A stretch of DNA of 26,919 bases from Branchiostoma floridae (taxonomy: Eukaryota; Chordata; Leptocardii; Amphioxiformes; Branchiostomatidae). The DNA lies in assembly GCF_000003815.2 (NCBI RefSeq), contig NC_049997.1, positions 5,431,552-5,458,470 on the forward strand, in the 5' to 3' direction. Positions 26,281-26,919 of this stretch are shown one piece after another. Every line of letters starts with the position of its first letter. The stretch's first letter is position 1. The position numbers and the translations under genes are program-made. A model generated the notes under the pieces. That model worked only from the letters and a program-made list of their open reading frames with translations. It was not told where the DNA came from and searched no databases.

Positions 26281-26919
26281 ACTTTGCGACGTGTACTACA
26301 ACCTCTATCTCTGGCAAAGTAGGAACTGGACTGCTGAGTGATTTGTATGGCCTTGTATGATCCTCGCTGCGAAATCTAAGTCCTTCGACTTCGGATGCAG
26401 ACCCTCATACTTACTCTCAAAAACTGCTGAACTTTTATACGTAAGTTCACTTGTGTGCGTTAAAGCACAGTCGCCTCTAAATCCATACGTACATATGTTT
26501 CAACGGAATAAAAAAAGGTGGGTTTGTAGTATTCATTTGTTGTTACGCCTGATAGGGAGGACTTTTGTATGTCCGGCTTGCTTCCGCAATGTACTGTCAA
26601 CAAAAGCTAACTTACTGTGGTCCTGTGCTATTCATCGTCTGTATATTTATGTATATTTGTAGGCTCTCAACGTGATCATACCACTTGCTGTATGTAATTC
26701 CCTGATTACTTTTTCGTTGCATTTTTCAGACGCTTACTGGTACCTTTGCTCTCTAATGGTTTCTGTTTTTGCCTGGTTTGGTGTGTATTTTGGTGTCCAC
26801 AAACAGTAAAACACAGGAATGCCTCGAAATGATTTGGATTGTTATGGTGCCGTAGGCAGAACTCCTGGGAACATCCGGGTTTTCTGTCTTTTACCTCCAT
26901 GAAAAGAAGATATTGTTTT
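26281..26919. other. Non-coding, no gene supported
   Basis: Only a plus-strand AATAAA at 26507-26512 stands out, a possible poly(A) signal for the preceding ORF. Confidence 0.4.

Overview
The window looks like animal nuclear DNA, most likely from an invertebrate deuterostome such as amphioxus (Branchiostoma). The reasons are multi-exon genes with GT-AG introns, a Death-domain/ZU5/UPA gene of the kind that is expanded in amphioxus, and a dense mix of LINE, Penelope-like, tyrosine-recombinase (YR) retroelement, SINE and MITE copies. The species call is an inference; no search was run.

Layout. (1) 250-540: a foldback MITE. (2) 5907 down to the assembly gap at 884-1632, minus strand: a host gene whose exons I rebuilt from splice sites and intron phases, encoding coiled coil, Death domain, ZU5, UPA. 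Its far 5' and 3' ends are not seen. (3) 8727-6401, minus: a single-exon endonuclease/exonuclease/phosphatase (EEP) gene cut in two by a 5'-truncated CR1/Jockey-type LINE (6940-8246, plus), with a 6-bp target duplication and both halves still in frame. (4) 8979-16357: a Penelope-like element (minus) with inverted 3' tails, itself interrupted by a complete 6.3-kb YR retroelement (9295-15598, plus). The YR element carries A1...B1A2...B2 split direct repeats, a Gag with a CCHC knuckle, DIRS-type RT-RNase H, and a frameshifted tyrosine recombinase. (5) 16.4-19.1 kb: (GT)n, a tRNA-derived SINE with 9-bp target duplications, otherwise non-coding. (6) 19.1-19.5 kb: a dense TTTACC/GGTAAA cluster with a small echo at 24.95 kb. 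(7) 20.1-22.25 kb: two MITEs and a probable small minus-strand gene (two terminal exons with matching phase, and a CpG-rich possible promoter). (8) 22.4-22.75 kb: hairpin, (TCCG)n and a 106-bp tandem duplication. (9) 23.8-24.8 kb: a 13-bp satellite with higher-order structure. (10) 25.9-26.3 kb: a CGCGAA-rich MITE fragment and an unrecognised ORF.

Working picture: one innate-immunity/apoptosis-type signalling gene and one or two small genes sit in a retroelement-rich intergenic landscape. The best evidence for recent activity is the nested YR-in-Penelope insertion, which is clean and has no target duplication, and the LINE-in-EEP insertion. I found no bacterial operon, CRISPR array, rRNA or intact tRNA gene.
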